Below are positions 37,456 to 46,027 of a stretch of 64,000 nucleotides of DNA, piece by piece. A model generated the notes under the pieces. The model was not told the DNA's origin, did no database searches, and saw only the letters and a program-made list of their open reading frames with translations. How positions within the stretch are numbered: position 1 is the first letter of the stretch; each line of letters begins with the position of its first letter. A program made the translations under genes and the position numbers. Source of the DNA: Winogradskya humida (GTDB lineage: Bacteria; Actinomycetota; Actinomycetes; Mycobacteriales; Micromonosporaceae); the NCBI RefSeq assembly GCF_016862215.1, contig NZ_BOMN01000130.1:1-64000 (forward strand). The letters are read 5' to 3'.

Positions 37456-37498
37456 TTGCACCAAGTTTGCTCCAAGTTGCTCCAAGTTCTTGGAGCAA
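37456..37498. repeat. 10-bp repeat array upstream of fic, block A
   Basis: TTGCACCAAG (37456-37465), TTGCTCCAAG (37467-37476), TTGCTCCAAG (37477-37486) and the inverted CTTGGAGCAA (37489-37498). The last two form a 22-bp dyad. Spacing of 10-11 bp puts all copies on one face of the helix, as for a cooperatively bound regulator or iterons. It lies 85 bases before the fic start. Confidence 0.85.
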
Positions 37499-37598
37499 AT
37501 GGCTCTGGGATGAGTCGGCGAGTCGCTGACCCCGGCGTCTCGAAGGGCCTTGAGCTGCGGTTCTTCTTGGTGTCCGGCGCTGGTCAGGATGCTGTCGG

Positions 37599-37661
37599 CT
37601 GCTCCAAATTTGCTCCAAGTTTCTCCAAACATTTGGAGCAAGTGGCTGGGAGTTGGAGCAA
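37599..37661. repeat. 10-bp repeat array upstream of fic, block B
   Basis: Copies at 37599-37608 (CTGCTCCAAA), 37610-37619 (TTGCTCCAAG), 37620-37629 (TTTCTCCAAA), then inverted at 37632-37641 (TTTGGAGCAA) and 37653-37661 (TTGGAGCAA). The centre is a CTCCAAA-CA-TTTGGAG palindrome. Bases 37662-37951 hold nothing else I can support. Confidence 0.85.
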
Positions 37662-37951
37662 GGGGCCCGGGTTTCGGGTGGGGCGTGGCAGGTCTGCGAA
37701 GAATTTGGTCCCGGATTTCAGGGGTGTTGACCAGTGACTATGCCGTCGGTGGGCGCGTTGCGCGGGCAGGGTGGGGTTGCATCTAGTCGTGTGCTCGGTA
37801 AGCATTAGACCAGTAGTCACGGGACGACTCAGGTGGCTGCCGGCTAGTGCTCTGCTCGATGACTTTGGGTGGGGCGGGACCGGGCCTCGGAGGGTGAGGG
37901 CTGGATGGCTTGGCGGCGACCTCTACACCCGCGGAGTGGGAGAGAACGGTC

Positions 37952-38206
37952 ATGTGTGAGCCAGGGGGAAGGGTGGAGCGGCCTCGGCGGAGCCTGGGGG
38001 AGGTGAAGGTTCAGGCGGGGGTGGCGAAGTCGGCGCTTGCGGTTGGGGGCGGGTTTGCTGGGACTGCGGCGGCGGCGCTTGTTGCTGCTGTTCAGGCTGG
38101 GATTGGGGATCGGGCGGTTCAGTCGGGGTTGTTTGTGATCTGTGGGATTGCTGGGTTGACGCTGGTTACCGCGGCGGTGATGGTGCGGGGGATTTTCAAG
38201 GTGTGA
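37952..38206 (+). CDS. Small two-helix membrane protein
   Basis: An 84-residue protein with a basic N-terminus (MCEPGGRVERPRRSLGEVKV), a helix ALAVGGGFAGTAAAALVAAV and a second (GLFVICGIAGLTLVTAAVMV). GGGAGAG lies about eight bases before ATG 37952; a start at 37910 is also open. No family recognised. G+C returns to host level here, marking the end of the accessory region. Confidence 0.6.
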   Translation: MCEPGGRVERPRRSLGEVKVQAGVAKSALAVGGGFAGTAAAALVAAVQAGIGDRAVQSGLFVICGIAGLTLVTAAVMVRGIFKV

Positions 38207-38246
38207 GCGGGGGTGGCCCGGGGAGGGGGCGGGCCACCGGAAGGGC

Positions 38247-39140
38247 TCAGCGGGGGATGAGGGTCAGCAGGGAGGCTTCGGGGCGGCAGGCGAAGCGGAT
38301 GGGGGCGGTGGGGTGGGTGCCGAGGCCGGCGGAGACGTGGAGGAAGGCGTTGGAGTCGGGCCAGCGGTGGAGGCCTTTGGCCATGGTTCGGGGGAGGTCG
38401 CAGTTGGTGACCAGGGCGCCGTAGGCGGGGACGCAGACCTGGCCGCCGTGGGTGTGGCCGGCCAGGAGGAGGCCGAAGCCGTCGGCGGCCATGGGGTTGA
38501 GGACGCGGGCGGCGGGGGTGTGGGTGACGCCGATGTGCAGGTCGGTTTCCGGGGAGGCGGGGCCTGCGACCGAGGGGTAGTCGTCGCGGTCGATGTGGGG
38601 GTCGTCGACGCCGGCGAATTCGATGGTGCGGCCGCCTGCTTTGAGGGTGGTGCGGGCGTTGTTGAGGTCGGCCCAGCCCGCGGTTGTCAGGGCGGTCCGG
38701 AGGTCTTCCGAGGGGAGGTCGACGCCCTGGACGTATTCGCCCTTGCCGAAGACGTAGGTCAGGGGGTTCTTCCAGACCGGGCCGCGGTAGTCGTTGGAGC
38801 CGAAGACGAAGACGCCCGGGATTTCCAGCAGCGGGTTCAGGGCGCGCAGGACGCCCGGGACGGCGTCCGGGGAGGCCATGTTGTCGCCGGTGACGACCAC
38901 GAGGTCGGGGTCGGTGCCGGCGAGGGCGGCGACCCAGGCCTGCTTGCGGCGCTGGTCAGGCATCATGTGCAGGTCTGAGATGTGCAGGATGCGCAGGGGC
39001 TCGGCGTCGGGTTCCAGCATCGGGACGTCGAAGCGGCGCAGGGTGAAAAGGTTGCGTTCGACCAGGGCGGCGTACGCGAAAGTGGCGGCGCCGGCGGCGG
39101 TCAGCGTGGCGGCTGCGGTGATAAGGGGGCGCTTGCGCAT
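38247..39140 (-). CDS. Membrane-anchored metallophosphoesterase
   Basis: A 297-residue calcineurin-like phosphoesterase. After a membrane anchor (LITAAATLTAAGAATFAYAA) come the metal-binding motifs in order: LHISDLHMMPD, VVTGDNMAS, VFGSNDYRG, GVTHTPAAR and LAGHTHGGQV. Substrate unknown; related enzymes cut phosphodiesters. ATG 39140 is the natural start; the longer frame runs into yqeY antisense. The neighbour PBP gene matches the order Rv3682-Rv3683 of M. tuberculosis as I recall it. Confidence 0.92.
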   Translation of the reverse strand: MRKRPLITAAATLTAAGAATFAYAALVERNLFTLRRFDVPMLEPDAEPLRILHISDLHMMPDQRRKQAWVAALAGTDPDLVVVTGDNMASPDAVPGVLRALNPLLEIPGVFVFGSNDYRGPVWKNPLTYVFGKGEYVQGVDLPSEDLRTALTTAGWADLNNARTTLKAGGRTIEFAGVDDPHIDRDDYPSVAGPASPETDLHIGVTHTPAARVLNPMAADGFGLLLAGHTHGGQVCVPAYGALVTNCDLPRTMAKGLHRWPDSNAFLHVSAGLGTHPTAPIRFACRPEASLLTLIPR

Positions 39141-39165
39141 GACGGCAAGAGTAGTTTGACCGTCC

Positions 39166-39618
39166 ATGGGAACGCTGAAAGACCGCCTGACCGATGACCT
39201 GCACACCGCGATGAAGGGCCGGGACGAGCTCACCACGTCCACGCTGCGAATGGCGCTTTCCGCTGTCCGCACCGCCGAGGTCTCCGGGAACGCCGCGCGG
39301 GAGTTGTCAGACGACGAGGTGCTTGCCGTCCTGACCAAGGAGGCGAAGAAGCGCCGCGAGGCGGCAACCGCGTTCAAGGACGCCGGCCGGACCGAGCAGG
39401 CTGAGAAGGAGACCGCCGAGGGTGACCTGCTCGCCCACTATCTCCCGGCCCAGCTGACCGATGAGGAGATCGACACCCTGGTTGCCGACGCGCTCACGGC
39501 GGGCGGTTTCACCAGCAAGGCACAGATGGGCCCGGCTATGAAGTCGGCCCAGGCCGCAGTGGCCGGTCGCGCCGAGGGAGGCCGGGTCGCAGCATCAGTA
39601 CGCCGTCAGCTCGGCTGA
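39166..39618 (+). CDS. GatB/YqeY domain protein
   Basis: A 150-residue YqeY-family protein. Features: MGTLKDRLTDDLHTAMKGRD, TLRMALSAVRTAEV, KKRREAATAFKDAGRTEQA, LLAHYLPAQLTDEEI, and the tail GRAEGGRVAASVRRQLG. It resembles the tRNA-binding tail of the GatB amidotransferase, but its own role is uncertain. ATG 39166 is divergent from the metallophosphoesterase by 25 bases. Followed by a bidirectional terminator. Confidence 0.93.
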   Translation: MGTLKDRLTDDLHTAMKGRDELTTSTLRMALSAVRTAEVSGNAARELSDDEVLAVLTKEAKKRREAATAFKDAGRTEQAEKETAEGDLLAHYLPAQLTDEEIDTLVADALTAGGFTSKAQMGPAMKSAQAAVAGRAEGGRVAASVRRQLG

Positions 39619-39635
39619 CGAGTCACGGAGCTGGA

Positions 39636-39673
39636 AAACGGGCGGGCCACCGGTGAAGGTGACCCGCCCGTTT
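39636..39673. terminator. Bidirectional terminator between yqeY and the PBP gene
   Basis: AAACGGGCGGG (39636-39646) pairs perfectly with CCCGCCCGTTT (39663-39673), with an inner CACC/GGTG stem. A and T runs flank both sides, so it can work for both convergent genes. Confidence 0.88.
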
Positions 39674-39690
39674 CGTGGCGTCGGTGCCGA

Positions 39691-42099
39691 CTAACGACGT
39701 GGAGGCTTGGCCGGGTCGTCCGGCTTGTCCTTGTCCTTGTCGTCCTTAGGGTCTTCCTTCTTGCCCTTGCTGATTTCGATGCTGACGAAGCCGTTCTTGA
39801 TGGTCCTGCCGCTGGGGTTGGTGCCCGCGGCTGTGCCCTTGGGGCAGTCGGACTCGACTTCCTGGCCGGTCGTGGCGCTGAAGCCGGCGCTTTCGACGCG
39901 GGACTTGGCGTTGTCGATGGTGGCGCAGGTGACGTCGGGGATCGAGCGCTGGTCGCCGATGGAGATCTTCTTGCTGCCGGGGCGCTTGAACTGGACCTTG
40001 GGCTTGCCCTTCAGGAAGTCCTTCATCGTGTTCCACACCGCGGGGTTGACGATGGAGTGGTCCATGCGGTCCGTGTGGTTCTGCCAGTCCGGGTTGACCA
40101 GGTAGCCCGCGACGGCGAGCGAGCTGCTGCCGATGATCAGGGCGGCGGTCTTGTCGTGGTCGGTGGTGCCGGTCTTGCCGTAGATCGGGTGGTCGATGAT
40201 GCCGTGGGCCTGCGGTGCGGTGCGGCCCTGGCAGTTGCCGAGCTGGGCCGAGTCGCCGACGGGGCAGCGGGCGGCGTCGAGCGCGGCGCGGGCCACGTCG
40301 GGTGAGGTGGCCCGGGTGCAGTGCGGCTTGCCGACGTCGAGTTTGTCGCCGCTGATCGTGGTGATCTGCTCGACCGGGGTCGGGGTGCAGTACATGCCGT
40401 CGCCGGCCAGGGTTGCGTACGCGTTGGCCATGTCGAGCGGCGTTGACGAGGAGACGCCCAGGGTGAACGCGCCCCACTGGTGTGCGGAGGCCTCGTCGTT
40501 GGCGAAGTCGTAGTCCTGCTTGGCGCGGAACTGCACACCGAAGCGTTTGGCGACGTCGACGACCTTCTCGGCGCCGACCCGCTCCTGCAGCGGCACGAAG
40601 TACGTGTTCACTGATGCGCCGAAGCCGGTCCACATGTTGAAGACGCCGGCCTCGCTGGCGGACGCGTTCGACGGGCAGTAGTACTTGCCGTTACAGGTCG
40701 ACGGGCCGGGCGCGACGATGTACTTGGAGATGTACTTCGCCGGGGCGTTGATCGAATACGCCAGGGGGTAGCCGTTCTCGAGTGCCGCCACCATGGTGAA
40801 CATCTTGAACACCGAGCCGGCCTGGTAGCCGTTGATGTCGCCACCACCGCTGAGCAGCGGGTTGGTGGTGTTCGGGTAGGTGCTCTTGATCTTCTTCTTC
40901 GCCTTGGCGGGGTCCGAGGAGATCTTGTTGTTCGCGTCGTCGAGCTTGAACTTACGGTTCGCGGCGAGCGCCCGGACCTTGCCGGTGCCGGGCTGGATGC
41001 CGGCGAGTAGCAGCGCGTTCTTGTTGGTGTCCTTGATCTCGTCGCTGATGTTCGCGCGGGCCGCGTTCTGCGCCTTGATGTCGAGCGAGGTCTGGATGCG
41101 GTAGCCGCCGCCCTTGAGCCGGCGCTCGCGGTCGTACGTGGTGCTGCCGAACTCGTCGCGGCTGAGCCACCAGCGGTAGAAGTAGTCGCAGAAGAAGCCC
41201 CAGCTGTTCGTCTTCACCGAGACGCAGCCGTTGCCGACGTGCTGGACCGTGCGGCTGATCTTGACCGCGATCGCCTTCTGGTAGTCGGCGGGGGTGATGA
41301 AGCCGAGCTCCTGCATGTCGTTCAGCACGTAGTTGCGCCGGTCCAGCGCCTGCGGGTAGCCGCTGGCGGTGGTCGGGTTGAACGCCGTGGGCGCCTTCAC
41401 CATGCTCGCCAGCAGTGCTGCCTCAGCAACCGAGAGATCCTTGGGCTTCTTCTTGAAGTAGACCTGGGAAGCCGCGGCGACGCCGTAGGAGCCGTTTCCG
41501 AAGGGCGCCTGGTTGAGATAGTGCTCCAGGATCTGTCCCTTGGAGAGCTCCTTCTCGACCTGCATGGCGTACTTCATCTCGGTGATCTTGCGCTTGGGGG
41601 TGTCCTTGGTGGCGTCGACGACTTCCTGCGGATTTGTCGCGGAATAGGCCAGCGACATTCGGACGTACTGCATGGTGAGCGTCGAGGCACCCTGCTGGGA
41701 CTTGCCGCTCTTGTTGTTGACGAACGCGCGGGCGACGCCCTTGAGGTCGACGCCGTTGTGTTCGAAGAACTCGTGGTCCTCCGCCGCGACGATCGCGTTC
41801 TGCATGTTCTTCGAGATGTCCTTCAGCGGCACTTCGCTGCGGAACTCGTCATAGAAGACTGCGATCTGCGTCTTGTTGTCAGAAGCGAAGATACGGCTTA
41901 CCTGAGGCGTGTTGGCCGTTTTGAGTTCGCTGGGAAGGCTTGCGAAGGTTTCGCCGCCCGCCTTTGCCGCAAGGCCTGACATCGCCACCGCCGGGAATGC
42001 CGCCGCGGCGACGACAACGCCCGCGAGCAGGCCACAGATCAGCAGCGAGGTCGCATTGGCGAAGATGTTGTGATCGCGTCTGCGCATCCAGGAGGTCAC
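39691..42099 (-). CDS. ponA2: Bifunctional penicillin-binding protein with PASTA domain
   Basis: An 802-residue cell-wall synthase. A membrane anchor (LLICGLLAGVVVAAAAFPAV) is followed by the GT51 glycosyltransferase (IVAAEDHEFFEHNGVD, GASTLTMQYVRM, EKELSKGQILEHYLNQAPFG). The transpeptidase has the catalytic Ser in GSVFKMFT near residue 430, the SVN motif in GASVNTYF, and YGKTGTT near 642. One PASTA domain (ISIGDQRSIPDVTCATIDNA on) and a Lys/Asp-rich tail end the protein. Position beside whiB and the metallophosphoesterase fits mycobacterial ponA2. Confidence 0.95.
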   Translation of the reverse strand: MTSWMRRRDHNIFANATSLLICGLLAGVVVAAAAFPAVAMSGLAAKAGGETFASLPSELKTANTPQVSRIFASDNKTQIAVFYDEFRSEVPLKDISKNMQNAIVAAEDHEFFEHNGVDLKGVARAFVNNKSGKSQQGASTLTMQYVRMSLAYSATNPQEVVDATKDTPKRKITEMKYAMQVEKELSKGQILEHYLNQAPFGNGSYGVAAASQVYFKKKPKDLSVAEAALLASMVKAPTAFNPTTASGYPQALDRRNYVLNDMQELGFITPADYQKAIAVKISRTVQHVGNGCVSVKTNSWGFFCDYFYRWWLSRDEFGSTTYDRERRLKGGGYRIQTSLDIKAQNAARANISDEIKDTNKNALLLAGIQPGTGKVRALAANRKFKLDDANNKISSDPAKAKKKIKSTYPNTTNPLLSGGGDINGYQAGSVFKMFTMVAALENGYPLAYSINAPAKYISKYIVAPGPSTCNGKYYCPSNASASEAGVFNMWTGFGASVNTYFVPLQERVGAEKVVDVAKRFGVQFRAKQDYDFANDEASAHQWGAFTLGVSSSTPLDMANAYATLAGDGMYCTPTPVEQITTISGDKLDVGKPHCTRATSPDVARAALDAARCPVGDSAQLGNCQGRTAPQAHGIIDHPIYGKTGTTDHDKTAALIIGSSSLAVAGYLVNPDWQNHTDRMDHSIVNPAVWNTMKDFLKGKPKVQFKRPGSKKISIGDQRSIPDVTCATIDNAKSRVESAGFSATTGQEVESDCPKGTAAGTNPSGRTIKNGFVSIEISKGKKEDPKDDKDKDKPDDPAKPPRR

Positions 42100-42403
42100 C
42101 TGAGCAGGGTACGCGAAAGGCGCCGATGACCAAGCGTCGAGAAGGTCACGGTTCGCCCAGAATGAGTCTGTACCGCCAGTCGTCAGGTCATCACGATTTC
42201 TGAGAATTCACGGCAACTTTTCTCCGTCCGGTCAGTACGGGATGCCCGGAACTCCCGAGGTATACGTATTTGAGGGACAACGTTGCGTAATCGCCCGACT
42301 ACGGAGCATGATGGTCCGGCGAGCTATCGCACGACGTCTGTACGGCTTGGGGGACATGAGCCAACGGGCGTCAGGGGGTGAATGCAAGGGGGGACGTGAA
42401 CAG
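42100..42403. promoter_or_regulatory. Divergent promoter region, PBP and whiB
   Basis: About 300 bases without a supported gene. The part at 42200-42300 is A+T-rich for this genome and includes GGTATACGTATTTG and a CAACGTTG palindrome (42278-42285), so promoters for one or both genes are likely. No specific operator can be named. Confidence 0.4.
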
Positions 42404-42706
42404 ATGGGGATGATCAGCGACTGGCCCAGCATGGCGGCGTGTCAGAGTGGCGACCCTGACGCGCTTTTCGTGCAGGGCGCCGAGCAGAACGTGGCCAAGA
42501 GAATCTGCCGCAGCTGCCCGGTCCGCTACGAATGCCTCGCGGATGCGCTGGACAACCGGATTGAATTCGGTGTCTGGGGAGGCATGACCGAACGGGAGCG
42601 CCGCGCGCTGCTGCGACGGCACCCGCATGTGGCCAGCTGGCGGAAGATGTTCGAGGCCGCACTGCGCGAGAAGGGCGCAGACAAGGTGTTGGTCTCCACT
42701 CGCTGA
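42404..42706 (+). CDS. whiB4: WhiB-family iron-sulphur regulator
   Basis: A 100-residue WhiB protein. All four cluster Cys are present (SMAACQSGD, RICRSCPVRYECL), followed by the turn motif EFGVWGGMTERERR and a basic tail for DNA or sigma-factor contact. The AAGGGGGGA stretch at 42386-42393 supports ATG 42404; the frame is open back to 42242. Neighbours (PBP and two ArsA-like ATPases) match M. tuberculosis whiB4, which senses redox state. The assignment to that subgroup rests on gene order and sequence feel. Confidence 0.93.
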   Translation: MGMISDWPSMAACQSGDPDALFVQGAEQNVAKRICRSCPVRYECLADALDNRIEFGVWGGMTERERRALLRRHPHVASWRKMFEAALREKGADKVLVSTR

Positions 42707-42707
42707 C

Positions 42708-43916
42708 CTATCCCGCGAGTGCAGTGCCGATCGTTCGCAGCCCGTCGACGTCATGGACATCGGCGGGCTGCGCTGTGACCGCCACCGCCGGGACCTGTGG
42801 GAACGCGTCGGTGAAGCGGGCGGCCACGCGCACCTCGCGCTCGATCTGCCGGAGAAGGCCGGCGTGTACCCGCAGCGCCTCCGCGGTGACCTGCTGGTCT
42901 CCCTCAGTGTCGAGCTCGGCGGCCGCCGCCTCGGCCTCGGCGAGGGAGATCGAGTCGAACGCGACCTCGTGCGTGCGGTTGAGCACCAGACCGGCCAGCG
43001 GCATGCGCTCGGCCACCAGCCGCTCGGCGAAGTAGGCAGCCTCCCGGACGGCGTCCCGCTCCGGGGCCGCGACCAGCAGGAACGCGGTCTGCGGGTCCTG
43101 CAGGATGCGGTAGGTCTCGTCGGCGCGCTGCCGGAAGCCACCGAACATGGAGTCGAGCGCTGCCACGAACCCCGACAGGTCGGTCAGCAACTGGGCGCCG
43201 AGGATCTTCTGCACGGCCCGGGAGAACACCCCGAACGAGGCCGTGACCAGGCTGAACATGCTCCGGCCGCCGCGCGCGGGCGCCATCAGCAGGCGCAGCA
43301 TCCGGCCGTCGAGGAACCGCGACAGCCGTGCGGGGGCGTCGAGGAAGTCGAGCGCCGAGCGCGACGGCGGGGTGTCGACGATGATCAGGTCCCACTCGTC
43401 GGCCGAGCGCAGCTGACCCAGTTTCTCCATGGCCATGTACTCCTGGGTGCCGGAGAACGTGGAGCTCATGGCCTGGTAGAACGGGTTGGCGAAGATCTCC
43501 GCGGCGCGCTGCGGAGAGGTGTGCGTCTGCACGACCTCGTCGAAGGTCCGCTTCATGTCGAGCATCATGGCGTGCAGCTCACCGCCGGTGGCCTCGGTGT
43601 CGATGCCCTTGACCTGCCGCGGCGTGTTGTCCAGCTCGGTCAGGCCCATCGACTGGGCGAGCCGGCGGGCCGGGTCGATGGTCAGCACGACCGTGCGCCG
43701 GCCGTGCACCTCCGCCGCGCGCAGCCCGAGAGCCGCGGCGGTGGTCGTCTTGCCCACGCCGCCGGCGCCGCAGCAGACCACGATGCGGGTGGCCGGGTCG
43801 GCCAGCAGCGCGTCGACGTCCAACAGCGGAGCGGTCTGATCAGCCACGCTTCGAGCGTACTGACTCTTGGCATCCGAAGTGGGGTGGGAGGCTGCGGAGT
43901 GTGGCGGGTCAGACAC
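42708..43916 (-). CDS. ArsA/Get3-like anion-transporting ATPase, second of pair
   Basis: A 402-residue P-loop ATPase. The deviant Walker A is CCGAGGVGKTTTAAALGL, with DPARRLAQSMGL and the Walker B-like IIVDTPPSRSALDFLDAP. No metal-binding Cys triad of arsenite pumps is evident. The GTG at 43916 overlaps the upstream partner by eight bases; GTG 43847 is possible. The pair corresponds to Rv3679-Rv3680, for which redox or membrane-protein handling roles have been proposed. Confidence 0.92.
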   Translation of the reverse strand: MSDPPHSAASHPTSDAKSQYARSVADQTAPLLDVDALLADPATRIVVCCGAGGVGKTTTAAALGLRAAEVHGRRTVVLTIDPARRLAQSMGLTELDNTPRQVKGIDTEATGGELHAMMLDMKRTFDEVVQTHTSPQRAAEIFANPFYQAMSSTFSGTQEYMAMEKLGQLRSADEWDLIIVDTPPSRSALDFLDAPARLSRFLDGRMLRLLMAPARGGRSMFSLVTASFGVFSRAVQKILGAQLLTDLSGFVAALDSMFGGFRQRADETYRILQDPQTAFLLVAAPERDAVREAAYFAERLVAERMPLAGLVLNRTHEVAFDSISLAEAEAAAAELDTEGDQQVTAEALRVHAGLLRQIEREVRVAARFTDAFPQVPAVAVTAQPADVHDVDGLRTIGTALAG

Positions 43917-44859
43917 CCATCAGTAGTTCGGAGAGCCGGTTGAGGCCGTCACGGTCGACGCCGCCGTCGAGCAGGGGCAGCTCGACCACGGGATAGTCGG
44001 CCTCGAGGAGCTCGGTACGCAGTGACTCCTCCAGCTCCCGGCGCGTCAGATGTGCCTTCGCCTCGGACTGCAGGCCGGCGACGGATGCCGGGTCGCTCGG
44101 CAGGCCCGCCGCGATCAGGCCGCGTTTGAGCTCGGTCTTCGTGAGCCGTGCGCCGGCCAGCAGCGGCGGCCGGGCGCCGTTGACGATGATCCGGCCCACC
44201 GGGATGTTGAGCGCGGTGAGCTCCTCGATCGCGTCGAGGCTCTCCTGCACCGGCATCTCCTCGAGCAGCGTCACCACGTGCACCGAGGTGATCGGCGAGC
44301 GCAGCAGCGAGGCGACCCCGTCGCTCTGGGTCTTGATGGGCCCCATCTTCGCCAGCCGCGCGGTCTCGGTCGTGACGTTGAGGAACCGCCCGATCCGGCC
44401 GGTCGGGGGCGCGTCCAGCACCACCGCGTCGTACGCCCGGCGGCCACTGTCGGAGCGCGTGGTGGCCTCCTTGACCTTGCCGGTGAGCAGCACGTCGCGC
44501 AGGCCGGGGGCGATCGTGGTGGCGAAGTCGATCGCGCCGATCTTGCGCAGCGCCCGGCCGGCCGCGCCGAGCTTGTAGAACATGTCGAGATATTCGAGCA
44601 GCGCCTCCTCGGGGTCGACGGCGAGGGCGCGCACCTCACCGTCGGCCCTGGGCGGCGTGGCGATCCGCAGCTCCTTGTAGGGCAGCGGCTCGAGCCCGAA
44701 GAGCTGGGCGATGCCCTGCCGGCCCTCGACCTCGACCAGCAGGGTGCGATGCCCGCCCGCGGCGAGACCCAGCGCCAGGGCGGCCGCGACGGTGGTCTTG
44801 CCGGTGCCGCCCTTGCCGGTCACGACGTGCAGACGTGCCGGCCACTCGTTTCGCCCCAT
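43909..44859 (-). CDS. ArsA/Get3-like ATPase, first of pair
   Basis: A 316-residue partner ATPase. Walker A is HVVTGKGGTGKTTVAAALAL, with both signature lysines. Other motifs are VEVEGRQGIAQLFGLEPLPY, VVLDAPPTGRIGRFLNVT and IIVNGARPPLL. No membrane segment. ATG 44859 is the first gene of the pair, and the two probably form a heterodimer. The upstream 294-aa gene may be in the same transcript, 25 bases away. Confidence 0.92.
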   Translation of the reverse strand: MGRNEWPARLHVVTGKGGTGKTTVAAALALGLAAGGHRTLLVEVEGRQGIAQLFGLEPLPYKELRIATPPRADGEVRALAVDPEEALLEYLDMFYKLGAAGRALRKIGAIDFATTIAPGLRDVLLTGKVKEATTRSDSGRRAYDAVVLDAPPTGRIGRFLNVTTETARLAKMGPIKTQSDGVASLLRSPITSVHVVTLLEEMPVQESLDAIEELTALNIPVGRIIVNGARPPLLAGARLTKTELKRGLIAAGLPSDPASVAGLQSEAKAHLTRRELEESLRTELLEADYPVVELPLLDGGVDRDGLNRLSELLMGV

Positions 44860-44884
44860 GAGATCGAGAGTACGACCAGACCGG

Positions 44885-45769
44885 TCAGCCGCTGACGTCG
44901 CAGACGAGCCAGCCTGTCTTACGGATGACGGTGAACGTGAGCCGCTGTTCGGCGCTCTTCTCGTCGTCGGTGGTCATCGTCAGCTGGACGCCGACGGTGG
45001 CCCGCTCGGTGCTCAGGCCGGACACCGACGGGTTCTCCCAGCTGAAGGACGGCGCCTGGTACTCCGTCGCGTACGCCCTGATCTGGTTGACCCTGGTCTG
45101 CAGCTCGGCGGCATCACGGGCCTCGCGGCAGACGAGGTTTTCCGCGGCGGTCGCGTTCTGCTGGGTGTAGATCGCGGTCATGAAGCGGTCGACCGCGGTG
45201 GCCGGATCGGGCGCGCCCTTGCCGCTGTCCGCGTCGCGCAGCAGGAGATAGGCCGAGACCGTCCCGCCGGCGAAGAGCAGAAGGACCAGGACAAGGGCCA
45301 GAACGATCCAGCGCCCGGTACGCCGCCGCGGCCGCTCGTCGTCGTACGCCGTCTCGGTGGCGTGCGGATCGAACGGCACCTCCCAGGGATGCGGCAGCAT
45401 GCTGAGCGGGATGGCCTCGTCGGGCTCGTCGTGCTGCACTCCGGGCTGCACCTCGGCCGGCGGGGAGTGCTCGAAGGCGAGATGGTCCGGCGCATGGGTG
45501 TGCCACTCGCCCGGCTTCTCGTGCTTGGCGCGGAACGGCTCCGCGGACAGCCGCTGGTGCCAGCCGACCTGATTCTCGTCCTCGTCCGGCTCCTCGGCCG
45601 AGTGCTGGGCCGCCCAGGGAATGAGCGGCTCGAACTCCTCCGTCGGATAGTCGGCGGGGTAGACCGTGGGGGGTTGATGGGGGTTTTCGCCCGGGTATGC
45701 GCCCATGGGCGGCCACTCGGGCAGACCCGCGGTCGTCTGCGCGGGCCCGCCTGGCGACGGTTGCGTCAT
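44885..45769 (-). CDS. Single-pass membrane protein with extracytoplasmic domain
   Basis: A 294-residue protein of unknown function. Residues 1-145 are acidic and Pro/His-rich cytoplasmic sequence. A basic patch and a membrane helix follow (RRTGRWIVLALVLVLLLFAG), then an exported domain (about 180-294) with a pattern seen in NTF2-like / DUF4878 proteins: DPATAVDRFMTAIYTQQNA ... RLTFTVIRKTGWLVCDV. AGGGAG precedes ATG 45769. It probably senses or binds something outside the cell. Confidence 0.82.
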   Translation of the reverse strand: MTQPSPGGPAQTTAGLPEWPPMGAYPGENPHQPPTVYPADYPTEEFEPLIPWAAQHSAEEPDEDENQVGWHQRLSAEPFRAKHEKPGEWHTHAPDHLAFEHSPPAEVQPGVQHDEPDEAIPLSMLPHPWEVPFDPHATETAYDDERPRRRTGRWIVLALVLVLLLFAGGTVSAYLLLRDADSGKGAPDPATAVDRFMTAIYTQQNATAAENLVCREARDAAELQTRVNQIRAYATEYQAPSFSWENPSVSGLSTERATVGVQLTMTTDDEKSAEQRLTFTVIRKTGWLVCDVSG

Positions 45770-45871
45770 CGTGCTCCCTGATGAGGCCCGGGGGCCGCAC
45801 CTCCCCGCCATGAGCGTAATGGAATCCGGATGCCCGCGAGGCAGCTCCGGCTGCCTGACTAGGCTGGCGCA

Positions 45872-46027
45872 ATGCAGAAGTGGGAATACGTGACGGTGCC
45901 TTTGCTGGTCCACGCGACCAAGCAGATCCTCGACAACTGGGGCGAGGACGGCTGGGAGCTCGTGCAGGTTGTGCCGGGGCCGAACCCGGACCAGTTGGTG
46001 GCTTACATGAAGCGGGCCAAATCGTGA
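45872..46027 (+). CDS. DUF4177-type small protein
   Basis: A 51-residue gene too short for most automated cut-offs: MQKWEYVTVPLLVHATKQIL, then NNWG-like and DGWELVQVVPGP motifs. The WEY start and GWELV core are typical of DUF4177. Its stop overlaps the RidA start (GTGA), so they are coupled. The same small gene sits beside the RidA gene in mycobacteria (Rv3678A by memory). Confidence 0.85.
   Translation: MQKWEYVTVPLLVHATKQILDNWGEDGWELVQVVPGPNPDQLVAYMKRAKS

Noticed and set aside
30019-37900. Insertion sequence or transposase
   Set aside because: No DDE or HUH transposase motifs and no terminal inverted repeats with target duplications were found; the integrase remnant and att repeats explain the region.
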